Program-made: the position numbers and the translations under genes | DNA from: Pseudomonas viridiflava | GTDB taxonomy: Bacteria; Pseudomonadota; Gammaproteobacteria; Pseudomonadales; Pseudomonadaceae | DNA: 35,939 nt | Assembly (NCBI RefSeq): GCF_900585905.1 | Contig: NZ_UTVH01000038.1 | Location: 1 to 35,939, forward strand | Direction: 5' to 3' | Notes under the pieces: model-generated | Told to the model about the DNA's origin: nothing | The model's database searches: none | Seen by the model: the letters and a program-made list of their open reading frames with translations, nothing else | Shown: positions 1 through 7,536 of the stretch, one piece after another | Numbering within the stretch: the first letter of the stretch is position 1 | Layout: each line of letters starts with the position of its first letter

Positions 1-588
1 GGCGACGCGCCGACGGGCCTTCCATGGCCCAACGGCGCTCGCTCGGCATCCATGCCGAGCGCACCCCACCACAACGCCTGCACTCAGCCTCCCGACGCGT
101 GTTTCGAGGTGTTCATGAGATCGTAGCGTTGCACTTTAAATGGCACATGCGGGCTGGTGACGTGGGACCGGCTTTAGCCGGGAAAGCGGTGTGTCAGGTG
201 GCTTGCTATCGCGAGCATGGTGGGTTGTTTGCTGTATTGCCACCCGCACTTGCCGAACACATGGTCAAGTTCTTTGGAGAACGCTCTCAGGGGGGAGGCA
301 TTGGCGATGGACTTCTCGACTGCACCCCGCAGGTCCGCCAGCAGATTGGGTTTACGGCACCGGCAATGGCATGCGCATGATCGTTTTCGGTGGTGTAGAT
401 ATCTGTCCAGGAGCGAGTGGGCAAATCTACCTTGCCTCGAAAATAGTCGATCTACTTCTTAAATGGGAGAGAGCCACTAGATAAGGCTATCCAAAGAAAC
501 TTCACTAATTTAAAAGCAAAAAGAAAAATCAGGCACTAGAATGGCTCGCCATTACTGATAGTGGCACCATGGCTTAAAAGGAGTTTTC
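1..588. other. gene-poor left edge, no confident gene
   Basis: No open frame here has convincing coding character. A 118-codon plus-strand frame (24-380) overlaps other open frames of similar length, has no good Shine-Dalgarno sequence and resembles no family I know. The first 61 bases are dominated by two hairpins, annotated separately. From about 450 to 588 the base composition becomes AT-richer, as expected for the promoter region of the small gene starting at 589. The stretch looks like pseudomonad intergenic repeat DNA or the remains of a gene, but I cannot assign it. Confidence 0.4.
7..61. repeat. two adjacent hairpin-forming inverted repeats
   Basis: The first hairpin pairs GCGCCG (7-12) and GGGCC (15-19) with GGCCC (26-30) and CGGCGC (33-38), with two mismatched positions per side between the helices. 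The second pairs CGCTCGGCAT (40-49) with ATGCCGAGCG (52-61) around a 2-base centre. Such back-to-back GC-rich palindromes are typical of dispersed intergenic repeats in pseudomonads. There is no T-tract, so a classical terminator is unlikely. Confidence 0.6.
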
Positions 589-855
589 ATGATTACCGTG
601 CAAGAGTTTGAAGAGAAAGTTTGGGAAATTGAAGGTGTTCGCCTGATCGTCCGCGGCAGTGAAAGAAGCCAAGTCGAAGACTATGATTTCCAAAATGCCG
701 CTCAAGGCGGTTGGAGTATTACTAAATGGATTACCTCTCGAATTGCGCCACGGTTGAACGGCTTTGAAGCCATCGTGATCATGGGGAACGGCGAGGAGCC
801 CAATGGCAGGACATTGATGCGCAATGTCAAAGCTTCTTACCACGTGCAGTTATAA
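589..855 (+). CDS. small conserved-looking hypothetical protein (88 aa)
   Basis: The function is unknown. The frame has a strong Shine-Dalgarno sequence (AAGGAG, about 578-583) at good spacing before ATG 589, and it is followed by a long hairpin at 886-925, so it looks like a complete single-gene unit. The protein is soluble, with no signal peptide or membrane segment. It has a charged N-terminal half (a VWEIEGVRLIVRG segment near residues 11-23) and a C-terminal MGNGEEPNGRTLM segment near residues 65-77. The mix of short beta-like stretches suggests a small alpha/beta domain. The minus-strand frame over the same bases (574-843) lacks a ribosome binding site and is a shadow. Confidence 0.7.
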   Translation: MITVQEFEEKVWEIEGVRLIVRGSERSQVEDYDFQNAAQGGWSITKWITSRIAPRLNGFEAIVIMGNGEEPNGRTLMRNVKASYHVQL

Positions 856-885
856 TTATCTGAATAAATCAAATCGCTCGGCCTT

Positions 886-925
886 ACTCGCTGCCGCCAT
901 GGCATCGCCCATAGCGGCAGCGAGT
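886..925 (+). terminator. long hairpin downstream of the 88-aa gene
   Basis: ACTCGCTGCCGC (886-897) pairs perfectly with GCGGCAGCGAGT (914-925). Inside the loop ATGG (899-902) can pair with CCAT (909-912), giving a nearly continuous stem. No T-run follows, so this could be a factor-independent terminator of poor type, an mRNA 3' stabiliser or a structured repeat. Confidence 0.45.
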
Positions 926-1121
926 TGGCATGTCGGCATACCCAGGTAAGCTTCATTAGGCGATTCTGGGACTCCTCCAACCCAATCATCTAGTCAAGTA
1001 GGTGTTTGATTTGATCGTCGAGGTATCCATATACACTTCGACAGGTTTTCCAAGCGTTTGCGCCTAATTATCGACGCTAAATCTAGCGGCGCGAAGCAGT
1101 GCTAGCGTTGTGTCAGCTAAA

Positions 1122-1160
1122 CCGCTATCGCGGCCTCGCGGTGCTCGTGCGCTCCTACAG
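1122..1160. repeat. REP-like element
   Basis: Read on the minus strand it begins CTGTAGGAGCGCACGAGC and ends in CGCGATAGCGG, the pattern of dispersed palindromic repeats found between genes in Pseudomonas. It lies between the end of the efflux operon (1204) and the 88-aa gene, where such elements normally sit. The rest of 926-1203 holds nothing I can name. Confidence 0.55.
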
Positions 1161-1203
1161 TATTCGGGGTTGCGGATTCGGTTGATCTGATGACCCGGAA
1201 ATA

Positions 1204-2637
1204 CTACGGTGCCTGGCGGCTACTCTCCCAACCCCCACCCAACGCCAGAAACAGGTCGATCTGCCCCATCGCCACCTGTGTGTTCGCAGCGGCCAGCTGG
1301 GCGCGGACGTCGGTGTAGGTGCGGGTCGCTTGCAGGTCGGCGAAGAATGAGGTGCGGCCGGCCTGGAAGAAGCGGTGGGTCTGCTCGGCGGCCTGTTCGG
1401 CTGATTGCGCAGCATCTTCCAGGGCGTCGCGGCGTTGCAGCAGTGCGCTGTATTGAGTCAGGCCGGTCTGGGTCTCGCGGATGGCATTGAGCACCACGCC
1501 GTCAAAGCGCGCCAGCGCTGCCTGGCTGCCGGCTTCAGCCTGATGAATGCGGGCGCGGGAGCCGTTGGAGGGCACGGTCCAGTTCAGCAAAGGGCCAAAG
1601 CCCCAACGGTTGGCGGCCGGTTTGCCGAGGTTCTCCAGAAGGCCGACGGTGCCGACCGATGCGCCGATGCTGATGTCCGGGTACAGCTCGCCGGTGGCCA
1701 CGCCAATTTCGGCAGTGGCAGCTGCCAGGCGCCGTTCGGCCTGGCGCACGTCGGGGCGGCGCTTGAGCAGCGCGGCGCCGTCGCCTACTGGCATGACCTG
1801 GGCGATGTGCGGCAGCTCGTTGCAGGCAGCGACGCCGGTAGGCAACTGATCCAGCGGCCTGGCGAGCAGCATCGACAGGCGAAACAGCCCGGCCTGACGC
1901 GCAGCTTCGTAGCGCGGCAGCTCGGCGCGCAGGGACTTGAATTGCGTCTCGGAACGCGTGACCTGGGTTTCATCGCCACGTCCGGCGTCGCGCAGGCGTT
2001 GCGTCAGGGTCACACTCTGCTCCTGCAAACCCAGCGATTGCAGGGCAATGTCGTGTTCTTCATTGGCAGCGCAGACCTGGGTGTAGGCGCGCACCACGTC
2101 GGCGACCAGCGTGATCCGCGCCGTATCGGCAGCGGCCTGGGCCGCATCAACATTGGCGTTGGCTGCTTCGATGCCGCGTTGCAGGGTGCCGAACAGGTCA
2201 AACTGATAAGACGTGCTCAGGCCGACATCGCCAACGTTGGCCACCGGCACCTTGTCAGCGAGCAGAAACGCTTCGCCGGACTCCTGCAGGCGCTGGGCAC
2301 CGAGCTTCGCGCCGCTGCTGAAGCCTCCGGCAGCCTGGGCCTCGGCGGTCTGATAACGCGCCCGTTGCAGGTTGGCGGCGGCGACCCGCAGGTCGCTGTT
2401 GGAGGCCAGGGCCTGTTGCACCAACCGGTCAAGACGCGGGTCCTGGTACAGGCGCCACCAATCTGCCGGCACTGGTGCAGATACGGTATTGACCGTTTCA
2501 CCGGCCAGTTCACCTTGCAGGTCGGCGCGATTGAGCGCAGCGTCCGCTGGCAGCTGATAATCCGGCCCCACCACCTGGCACGCCGACAGCAGCGCGCCAG
2601 CCCCGAACAATGCCGCCAGACGGCCAAGGCTGGTCAT
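1204..2637 (-). CDS. outer-membrane efflux channel lipoprotein, NodT/TolC family
   Basis: This is the outer-membrane factor of a tripartite efflux system: a trimeric channel that lets substrate leave the cell. The 477-residue protein starts with a lipoprotein signal whose lipobox is LLSAC (Cys 20), followed by VVGPDYQLP, which is typical of NodT-type channels such as OprM relatives. Two repeated outer-membrane efflux domains follow (roughly residues 60-260 and 270-465), rich in Ala, Gln and Arg as expected for long helical hairpins. Its ATG overlaps the adaptor gene stop by 4 bases, so it is translationally coupled as the last gene of the operon. The length is normal for the family. The substrate cannot be read from this subunit. 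Confidence 0.93.
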   Translation of the reverse strand: MTSLGRLAALFGAGALLSACQVVGPDYQLPADAALNRADLQGELAGETVNTVSAPVPADWWRLYQDPRLDRLVQQALASNSDLRVAAANLQRARYQTAEAQAAGGFSSGAKLGAQRLQESGEAFLLADKVPVANVGDVGLSTSYQFDLFGTLQRGIEAANANVDAAQAAADTARITLVADVVRAYTQVCAANEEHDIALQSLGLQEQSVTLTQRLRDAGRGDETQVTRSETQFKSLRAELPRYEAARQAGLFRLSMLLARPLDQLPTGVAACNELPHIAQVMPVGDGAALLKRRPDVRQAERRLAAATAEIGVATGELYPDISIGASVGTVGLLENLGKPAANRWGFGPLLNWTVPSNGSRARIHQAEAGSQAALARFDGVVLNAIRETQTGLTQYSALLQRRDALEDAAQSAEQAAEQTHRFFQAGRTSFFADLQATRTYTDVRAQLAAANTQVAMGQIDLFLALGGGWESSRQAP

Positions 2638-3524
2638 CGGCGCGCCTCCTCGGGATGCGCGTCATCGATGATCGAGACGGTGGCGGTGCGCCCGGCGATC
2701 ATGCGGAAGTTCTCCGGCACCTCATCAAAGGCGATGCGCACGGGAATGCGTTGCGCCAGACGCACCCAGCTGAAGGCCGGATTGACGTTGGGCAGCAGAT
2801 TCGAGCCGCTGCTGCGATCGCGGTCTTCGATCCCGGCGACGATGCTGACCACGTGCCCGCGCAGGCGCGCGCTGTCGCCGATCACCCGGATGTCGACGCT
2901 TTGCCCGATGTGAATGCCGTCCAGTTTGGTCTCTTCAAAATACCCGTCGATGTGGAACGAGGCGCCATCGACCACCGACAACACCGCCCGGCCTGCGGTC
3001 ACAAACTCGTGAGGGCGGGGTGCGCGGTCGTTCAGGTAGCCGTCGACCGGGCTGCGGATCACCGAGCGATCCAGGTTCAGTTGCGCGCCATCGACGGCTA
3101 CTTGTGCCGCCTGCAGCGCCGACAGCGCGCGGGCCTCGCGGGACTGGCTTTCTTCGAGCTGTTCGCGGGCGACCAGGTTGCCCAGACCACGGTTGCGCCT
3201 GTTTTCGCGCCGCGCCTGCTCCCAGCTTTCATGCCGCTCGGCGACTGTCGCCTGAGCCTGGCGCAGGGCCAGGCGGAAGCGATCCTGGTCGATGGTGAAC
3301 AGCACCTGGCCTTTGCTGACCAGCTGGTTGTCACCGACGTCGACCTTTTCAATCAGCCCGGACACATCCGGAGCGATCTGCACCACATCGGCGCGGATGT
3401 GGCCATCCCGGGTCCAGGGCGCGTACATGTAGTACATGACCATGCGCCACACGACGATGGCAGCGAAGGTCACCACGAGCAGAGTCAGGACCACGCGGCC
3501 CAGGGTAAGCAGAGGTTTTTTCAT
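2634..3524 (-). CDS. aaeA: HlyD/AaeA-type membrane-fusion adaptor
   Basis: This is the periplasmic adaptor that links the inner-membrane FUSC permease to the outer-membrane channel. The 296-residue protein has one N-terminal membrane anchor (about 8-30), a biotinyl/lipoyl-like beta domain (about 45-80), a short coiled-coil hairpin rich in Arg, Glu and Gln (about 85-150), the second lipoyl half with SPVDGYL, and a beta-barrel segment. The reading frame is open further upstream to 3827, but that extension lies in the neighbouring genes. ATG 3524 overlaps the DUF1656 stop by 4 bases and gives the expected N-terminus MKKPLLTLG. The order FUSC, DUF1656, HlyD matches the aaeB-aaeX-aaeA aromatic-acid efflux module, so the symbol is by analogy. 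Confidence 0.9.
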   Translation of the reverse strand: MKKPLLTLGRVVLTLLVVTFAAIVVWRMVMYYMYAPWTRDGHIRADVVQIAPDVSGLIEKVDVGDNQLVSKGQVLFTIDQDRFRLALRQAQATVAERHESWEQARRENRRNRGLGNLVAREQLEESQSREARALSALQAAQVAVDGAQLNLDRSVIRSPVDGYLNDRAPRPHEFVTAGRAVLSVVDGASFHIDGYFEETKLDGIHIGQSVDIRVIGDSARLRGHVVSIVAGIEDRDRSSGSNLLPNVNPAFSWVRLAQRIPVRIAFDEVPENFRMIAGRTATVSIIDDAHPEEARR

Positions 3525-3730
3525 TTCATCAAATATCGACTGAGCGTATCCACGGCGCCAAGCAGCAAGGCGTAGAGAGCGGTATTGAATAATGCCCGGT
3601 GCCAGACCAGGCGGTAGAAGTGGGCCCGCGACAGCAGCGCGTGTACCCCGAGAAACAACACATAGGTGATGCCCATCAGCGCCAGAAAGGTCGGGACGAA
3701 TACCCCGCTGATGTCCAGGTCGCCAATCAT
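3521..3730 (-). CDS. aaeX: DUF1656 small membrane protein (AaeX-like)
   Basis: A 69-residue protein with two hydrophobic membrane segments (about 8-30 and 44-64) separated by a basic loop containing ALLSRAHFYRLVWH. This is the usual form of the DUF1656 family, which accompanies FUSC/HlyD efflux pairs. The role of the family is unsettled; in Escherichia coli the equivalent gene aaeX heads the p-hydroxybenzoate efflux operon. Both ends overlap neighbours by 4 bases, so it is made in step with the permease and adaptor and probably belongs to the inner-membrane complex. Confidence 0.9.
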   Translation of the reverse strand: MIGDLDISGVFVPTFLALMGITYVLFLGVHALLSRAHFYRLVWHRALFNTALYALLLGAVDTLSRYLMK

Positions 3731-5814
3731 AGGGATGCTCCGTCGAGCCCGTAGGGCGGGAGTTCTTCGATGTCGCCGCCAGCGTTGACGATCTCGACGC
3801 CGGGCAACAAGGCCAGACGCAGGCCACTCAAAGCGTGCAACAGGTGCAGGCGTGCGCTGCTGTCACCGAGCGCCGGTGCATTCAGGGCGCGGCGGGCGCG
3901 GTCCATGGTCATCAGTAGACCTTTCGGCGCGGGCAGCCGTTCGCGGTGGTCCAGGCACGCCTGAAAGTGGCCGCCGACTTCATCCACCACCTGGCGCAGC
4001 ATGACCTGCTGGGCGGCGTGCACTCTGGGCAGCCAGGCCAGCAGATCGAGCAGATTGAGCGCCACGCGCAATTCGCGCAACGCCACGCCAGTGTCTTGCG
4101 CGGTAACGGTCAGGCGCGGCAGATGCTGCATCAGGCGGTCGAGCATCTGTGCGCCCATGGCCCGGTGCTCGGCGAGAGTGGCTGGCGCAGTCAGCGCAAC
4201 GATGTCGCGCCAGCTGAAGCGGGTCAGGCGCTTGGCCGCCAGCTCGACGCCGAACGGGCGCATGATCAGCGTCCAGACAAACGCGAACAGCAAGCCCACA
4301 GGCCCTGCCAGATTCGAATTGATGAAATTGAGAAAGTCGGCGTCGTAGGCGCTCTGGATACTGATGAAGGACGAGGTATTGACGATGGTCAGCAGCGTGC
4401 CCAGATAGAAACGCGGTTGCACGGTGAGCGTGCCGACACAGATAAACGGCACGGCGAAGGCCAGCACCAGCATCGGAAAGTCGTGCAGGTTGGGCAGCAC
4501 CACGAACAGATAGAGGCTGGCGAACACCACTGACAGCAATGTCCAGAAGAAGAACCGGTAGATCTGGGGGGCGGGATCGTCCATAGCGGCAAAGAAGCTG
4601 CAGGACACTGCCGCCAACGCCACCGCTGCGGCGCCATCGGTCCAGCCCAGCAAGATCCATAGAAACGAGGCAACGATGATCGCCAGCACCGAGGTCAACA
4701 CCGAATAGAGCATCAGCCCACGATCGAGAAAGGGCGTGATCCGCGCCAGACGCCAGTGGCGATAAACGGCGCGCCAGGGTGTCTGGTCGTCACTTTTGAT
4801 CGCCCGCTGCAGCGAGCGGCAGTCCTGCCACAGGTCGATCCACTCACCCAAGCGGTACAAGGCGTTGGACAGCAGCAGCGTCTGGCGATCGTCAAGCTGT
4901 TCCGGGTCGGGCTGCAACCGCGCAAGTTCGACGTGCAACGCTTGCCATTGCTCCAGGCTGACGCCGCTTGCGGTGTCTTGCAGCCAGGCACGGGTCTGAT
5001 CCAGCAAGGGCGCCAGCACCTGGAGCTGTAGCGGCGTGCGACGCTCCAGCGCCCACAAGGCGTCGTCGAGGGCGTCAATCACCGGCAGCAGGTGGATCAT
5101 CCGCCCGCGCAGTTCCTTGGCGTTACGCACTGTCTGCTTGCGTGCGCCTTCGTGGGGCAACTGGCCGATCATCAATTCGAGGGTATTGAAGGTGGCGACC
5201 ATTGCGCCGCGCAAGGCGCCGACGTCCTCGGCCTGGGCGGTGCGGCTCAGAAAGCGCTCGCTGTAGGCGGTGGCATCGCTGAACCACTTGTCCGCTGCGC
5301 CCTGCATCACCGGCGCCAGACGCCGCGGCCAGAACATGCTGCCCACCACCGCCGCACAGATGATGCCGAGGAAAATCTCCTCGGTGCGTGATACCGCGAT
5401 GTCGAACACGGCCTGCGGATTGTCCACCACCGGAAACGAGATCAACGGCATGGTGTAGCCCGCCAGCATCAGCGCGTAGCTGTTGGCGGTGCGCAAATGC
5501 AGCGAGAGGAACAATAAAGTGCCGGTCCACAGAGCAATGATGATCGCCAACAGAAAAGGGGTCTGCACGAACATCGGCACGATCAGTACCGACGCCGCCG
5601 CGCCGGTCAGCGTGCCCGCCGCGCGATACAGGGCCTTGGAACTGGTCGGGCCAACGAAGGGGCTGGAGACGATGTAGACCGTCGCCATGGCCCAGTAAGG
5701 ACGTGGCATCTCCATCAGCAGCGCGATGTACAGCGCCAGCATCGACGCGGCGAAGGTGCGCACGCCATAGAACCAGTCCCGGCCGGGCGGTACGCCTGCA
5801 AGAAAGTCTTTCAC
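3727..5814 (-). CDS. aaeB: FUSC-family aromatic-acid efflux permease (AaeB-like)
   Basis: This is the inner-membrane component of the efflux pump. The 695-residue protein has the two-fold FUSC layout: a membrane bundle near residues 15-165, a soluble helical domain (about 170-345), a second bundle near 355-510 and a cytoplasmic C-terminal domain. The N-terminus carries the family-like PYWAMATVYIVSSPFVGPTSSK stretch near residues 39-60. The start codon is GTG 5814, and its GTGA overlaps the stop of the MarR gene. Known AaeB relatives export hydroxylated aromatic acids; control by a MarR protein here fits a phenolic inducer. That substrate class is inference. Confidence 0.9.
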   Translation of the reverse strand: MKDFLAGVPPGRDWFYGVRTFAASMLALYIALLMEMPRPYWAMATVYIVSSPFVGPTSSKALYRAAGTLTGAAASVLIVPMFVQTPFLLAIIIALWTGTLLFLSLHLRTANSYALMLAGYTMPLISFPVVDNPQAVFDIAVSRTEEIFLGIICAAVVGSMFWPRRLAPVMQGAADKWFSDATAYSERFLSRTAQAEDVGALRGAMVATFNTLELMIGQLPHEGARKQTVRNAKELRGRMIHLLPVIDALDDALWALERRTPLQLQVLAPLLDQTRAWLQDTASGVSLEQWQALHVELARLQPDPEQLDDRQTLLLSNALYRLGEWIDLWQDCRSLQRAIKSDDQTPWRAVYRHWRLARITPFLDRGLMLYSVLTSVLAIIVASFLWILLGWTDGAAAVALAAVSCSFFAAMDDPAPQIYRFFFWTLLSVVFASLYLFVVLPNLHDFPMLVLAFAVPFICVGTLTVQPRFYLGTLLTIVNTSSFISIQSAYDADFLNFINSNLAGPVGLLFAFVWTLIMRPFGVELAAKRLTRFSWRDIVALTAPATLAEHRAMGAQMLDRLMQHLPRLTVTAQDTGVALRELRVALNLLDLLAWLPRVHAAQQVMLRQVVDEVGGHFQACLDHRERLPAPKGLLMTMDRARRALNAPALGDSSARLHLLHALSGLRLALLPGVEIVNAGGDIEELPPYGLDGASL

Positions 5815-6263
5815 GAGACGTGCGCACCGTCGCCGTTGGCGGCGTCAGCAAAGGCCTGGAACACGCGCAGCGTGGCGTGCAGATCGGCCTCGGACACACC
5901 TTTGAGCACGTCGCGACGCAGGCGCAATAGCTCTTCTTCAATGGCCAGCGCCAGGCGGCGGCCATTGTCGGTCAGGCTCAATGACTTGGCCCGGCGATCA
6001 GTCGGGTCTTCGGTGCGGCACACAATCCCTGCGCTGCACAGCTGATCCAGCAAGCGCACCAGCGTCGGGCTCTCCATCCCTGCGGCCTGTGCCACGGTGA
6101 CCTGATTCACCCCGTCGCCCAGGCGCAGGATCATCAGCAGCGGCGCAGCGCAGGCCTCAGACACACCAAAGCGCACCAGCGTAGTCTGGCAGATGCGGCG
6201 CCACTGCCTGGAGGCCGCAACCACACCACTGCTGACGCTCTTCTGCAGGAAATCGAGAGACAT
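5811..6263 (-). CDS. MarR-family transcriptional regulator
   Basis: This is a predicted repressor of the efflux operon it heads. The 150-residue protein has the winged-helix arrangement of MarR proteins: dimerisation helices at both ends, a recognition helix region with TVAQAAGMESPTLVRLLDQL (about residues 54-73), and the wing with EDPTDRRAKSLSLTDNGR, where the DxRxK.xxLT signature is clear. I chose ATG 6263; the frame can be opened two codons earlier at TTG 6269. Its stop overlaps the GTG start of the permease by 4 bases. Two palindromes lie 30-60 bases upstream, consistent with autoregulation. Phenolic compounds are common MarR ligands, but the ligand here is unknown. Confidence 0.9.
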   Translation of the reverse strand: MSLDFLQKSVSSGVVAASRQWRRICQTTLVRFGVSEACAAPLLMILRLGDGVNQVTVAQAAGMESPTLVRLLDQLCSAGIVCRTEDPTDRRAKSLSLTDNGRRLALAIEEELLRLRRDVLKGVSEADLHATLRVFQAFADAANGDGAHVS

Positions 6264-6293
6264 GTACAACCCGGACGTTTCGTTAGGAAGGAT

Positions 6294-6355
6294 ATTGTTG
6301 GTAACAATACTATTAGCTTGCTAACTATAATCCTGTAACAACTGCTTACAGTCAA
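6294..6355 (-). promoter_or_regulatory. promoter and two candidate MarR operators of the efflux operon
   Basis: On the minus strand a -35 TTGACT (6355-6350) and a -10 GATTAT (6332-6327) are 17 bases apart. Just downstream lie two inverted repeats: TTAGC-AA-GCTAA (6324-6313), which has the shape of a MarR operator, and ATTGTT-ACC-AACAAT (6308-6294). Both would lie around or just after the transcription start, so bound repressor would block polymerase. Confidence 0.6.
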
Positions 6356-6741
6356 GGGCTGTCCGCTGGCTGGTATTGCGCTCCGTGCTGAATGGAATCA
6401 GCCCCTAAAAACAGCCCGATTGGGGGTGTTTGAGGACAAATGTACGCAAAAAAGCAAAATAGTTCATACCGTTCGTCGGTACTGTTTTATAAGTTTTTCG
6501 CTTTATTTGATGCCGCCGGGGAACTTCTTCCAAAAAAATGGCGTGACCGCTTTTGTGGGTTTCCCAGACGTTCCGCAGCTTGCAGCCCTGCCGAGCATTT
6601 TCGCCGAATCCGCTACTGTAGTGGCTAAATAATAGCGATTAATGGGGGTGGATATTTTTTTGACGCCAAAGTTCCGTTACCCCTGCTCAAGATCCGAAAC
6701 AGCAACGCCGATAAAGAGGATGAAGCCAACGGGCAGCGTAA
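6356..6741. other. intergenic region before the alginate lyase gene
   Basis: This stretch is AT-rich compared with its surroundings and divergent between the efflux operon and the lyase gene. Short frames (6420-6632) lack ribosome binding sites and family resemblance. A small inverted repeat TACCG-TTCGT-CGGTA is present near 6467-6481. I looked for an AlgU-type promoter: GAACTT occurs at 6521-6526, but no TCTGA lies 16-17 bases downstream. Nothing else can be named. Confidence 0.4.
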
Positions 6742-7461
6742 ATGTCCGCTCAAACCTTTGTCGGTGCGCTGGCCGCACCTTGTGAGTACGCAATGATCGA
6801 TCTCGCCGTTTGGAACCTGTCCATTCCTGTTGGCATTCCGTCCGCAACCATTGATACCCCCAAGCTGGTCCAGGGTTATCAGGATGGATTCTTCAAATCA
6901 GGCAATACGCTGTTCTTCTGGGCACCGGTAACGGGCTCACGCACCGAAAACGCCAAGTTTCCACGGACAGAACTTCGCGAAACCACCCCTGATGGCAAGT
7001 TGTACAACTGGAGTTACACCCAGGCTGATAACTTCCTGCGTGCGGCGTTGACCGTCAACCAGGTGCCTTCGACCGGCAAGATCGTCATCGGTCAGATCCA
7101 CGCCTTCAAAAGCACCGAGCCGCTGCTCAAGGTTGAGTACCAGTACAAGGAAAAACTCGGCACCGGCAACATCGTGGCCAAACTGCGCCGCGGCCCGGAC
7201 TCAGAGATCGAAGTCATCAACATTGCCTCCGGTGTGCCGCTGAACGTGCGCTTCAGCTACAGCATCCACCTGACGCAATCAGGCAACCTGACCATCAATG
7301 CTGCCGATGCTGTGCTCAACGCCAAGCTTGATGCGGGCTGGAAAGACAAGCTGCTGTACTTCAAGGCTGGCGTCTACACCCAGGACAACACCGGCTATGC
7401 CACTGAAGGCGGCGCTGCAACGTTCTACAAGCTGACGATCAATCACAACAAGAAAACGTGA
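6742..7461 (+). CDS. polysaccharide lyase family 7 (alginate lyase)
   Basis: This is a predicted endo-acting alginate lyase that cleaves 1,4-linked uronates by beta-elimination. All three PL7 signature blocks are present in the 239-residue frame: RTELRE (residues 75-80), QIH (118-120) and YFKAGVYTQDN (206-216), which supply the catalytic Arg, Gln, His and Tyr. In PL7 the QIH form has been linked to guluronate or mixed-block preference. The catalytic domain begins right at residue 18 (MIDLAVWNLSIP), and Met 18 (6793) is the start I would expect from relatives; neither start has a strong Shine-Dalgarno sequence. No signal peptide is visible from either start, so the enzyme is cytoplasmic or released by another route. 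It stands alone, with no alginate operon nearby. Confidence 0.9.
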   Translation: MSAQTFVGALAAPCEYAMIDLAVWNLSIPVGIPSATIDTPKLVQGYQDGFFKSGNTLFFWAPVTGSRTENAKFPRTELRETTPDGKLYNWSYTQADNFLRAALTVNQVPSTGKIVIGQIHAFKSTEPLLKVEYQYKEKLGTGNIVAKLRRGPDSEIEVINIASGVPLNVRFSYSIHLTQSGNLTINAADAVLNAKLDAGWKDKLLYFKAGVYTQDNTGYATEGGAATFYKLTINHNKKT

Positions 7462-7490
7462 ACACGCAACGAATGACCTCGCCACTGGCA

Positions 7491-7508
7491 GGAGCGTATT
7501 CACGCTCC
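7491..7508. terminator. hairpin between convergent lyase and efeM genes
   Basis: GGAGCGT (7491-7497) pairs with ACGCTCC (7502-7508) around a 4-base loop, between the 3' ends of two convergent genes. No T-run follows on either strand, so this is only a possible bidirectional terminator. Confidence 0.35.
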
Positions 7509-7536
7509 CGCCCGTTGGAGACCCAGTGCAAAAGTC

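Noticed and set aside
24..380. 118-codon frame at the left edge
   Set aside because: It has no ribosome site and no recognisable domain, and it overlaps hairpins and other frames; treated as probable repeat DNA rather than a gene.
1405..2913. Long plus-strand open frame of 502 codons opposite the NodT-type channel and adaptor genes
   Set aside because: It is antisense to two clear family members, has low-complexity composition from GC-rich codon bias, and lacks a ribosome site.
6521..6526. GAACTT as an AlgU (sigma-22) -35 element for the alginate lyase gene
   Set aside because: No TCTGA-like -10 lies 16-17 bases downstream, so alginate-type control is not supported.
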